Shown piece by piece: positions 63,879 through 64,000 of a stretch of DNA of 64,000 nucleotides. Position 1 is the stretch's first letter. The number at the start of each line of letters is the position of its first letter. The stretch is from Hoylesella nanceiensis DSM 19126 = JCM 15639 (GTDB lineage Bacteria; Bacteroidota; Bacteroidia; Bacteroidales; Bacteroidaceae): NCBI RefSeq assembly GCF_000379965.1, contig NZ_KB904331.1:124001-188000 (forward strand), written 5' to 3'. Under the pieces are notes generated by a model. That model saw only the letters and a program-made list of their open reading frames with translations, did not search any database and was not told the origin of the DNA. A program made the translations under genes and the position numbers.

Positions 63879-64000
63879 AACATATCAAACTATCGGGCGG
63901 TTTCGGTAATCAACTGTTCCAATACTTCTTTGGAGAGTATCTAAAAGAGAAGTATAACTGTTCTATTTCCTTTTTTTCTGAGCCTGCATTAGATATCAAT
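63860..64000 (+). CDS. GT11-type alpha-1,2-fucosyltransferase (N-terminal part)
   Basis: The ATG at 63860 opens a frame that runs off the right edge: MDSQFLKHIKLSGGFGNQLFQYFFGEYLKEK, then YNCSISFFSEP. The GGFGNQLFQY block is the N-terminal signature of family 11 fucosyltransferases, which use GDP-fucose. It overlaps the GT6 gene by 19 bases in another frame. Only 47 codons are visible, so the acceptor and the intactness of the gene are unknown. Confidence 0.8.
   Translation, partial: MDSQFLKHIKLSGGFGNQLFQYFFGEYLKEKYNCSISFFSEPALDIN

Overview
The window looks like a Bacteroidales chromosome, most likely Prevotella or a close relative. The evidence is the repeated TAnnTTTG -7 promoter motif, the DUF3945/TopB/methylase-helicase module typical of Bacteroidetes conjugative elements, DUF1896 and DUF3408 proteins, tyrosine recombinases of the Bacteroidetes type, and a Wza/Wzz/Wzy-type capsule locus. 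No rRNA, tRNA or CRISPR array was seen. Assignment below order level is a guess.

Layout. (1) 1-10.6 kb is part of a conjugative-element backbone: a minus-strand MG2/plug-type surface protein running off the left edge, then DUF3945 protein, topoisomerase III and a very large DNA methylase/SNF2-like helicase. (2) That helicase gene is cut into three collinear pieces (6073-10612, 31792-32015, 48752-50254) by two related integrative elements. Element 1 (about 10.61-31.80 kb) has its integrases at the left end; element 2 (about 32.01-48.77 kb) is inverted, with its integrases at the right end. Both share the same chassis: two tandem tyrosine recombinases, DUF1896, a terminator, a repeat-rich non-coding block, two small HTH proteins, an oriT-like block with mob genes, and a conserved end carrying an outward promoter motif. 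Element 1 has a degraded mob region. (3) Element 1 cargo is an AT-rich operon at 16.9-30.3 kb: reverse transcriptase, poly-S1 RNA-binding protein, Upf1-like SF1 helicase, an 1838-residue protein joining about 25 Trp-rich repeats to a DarT-like ADP-ribosyltransferase and an HD domain, a DarG-like macrodomain protein, and an XRE regulator. I do not recognise this combination as a described defence system, and it is the main candidate for novelty. Two MITE-like insertions with perfect 8-bp target duplications lie just upstream. (4) Element 2 cargo is a type I restriction-modification locus (hsdR, hsdM, a YhcG-type nuclease, an Abi_C-type protein, hsdS) with a second, inverted set of hsdS halves, four copies of a short recombination site, and a dedicated recombinase: a phase-variable specificity system.

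(5) 50.5-55.0 kb is a minus-strand operon: HTH protein, Toprim primase/helicase (both with frameshifts), a second HTH protein, and an AbiEi/AbiEii toxin-antitoxin pair that appears to have been inserted as a cassette, because the 3' end of the HTH gene is duplicated on its far side. (6) 55.5-64 kb is a capsular or exopolysaccharide operon: Wza-like export protein, Wzz, EpsG/Wzy-like polymerase, GT2, Wzx flippase, GT6 glycosyltransferase and the start of a GT11-type fucosyltransferase. The GT6 plus GT11 pair suggests a glycan resembling blood-group A/B antigen.

Together, a conjugative backbone has been hit twice by small integrative elements that each carry a phage-defence cargo, and the whole region sits beside surface-glycan genes. 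All calls come from reading the sequence; no database search was run.
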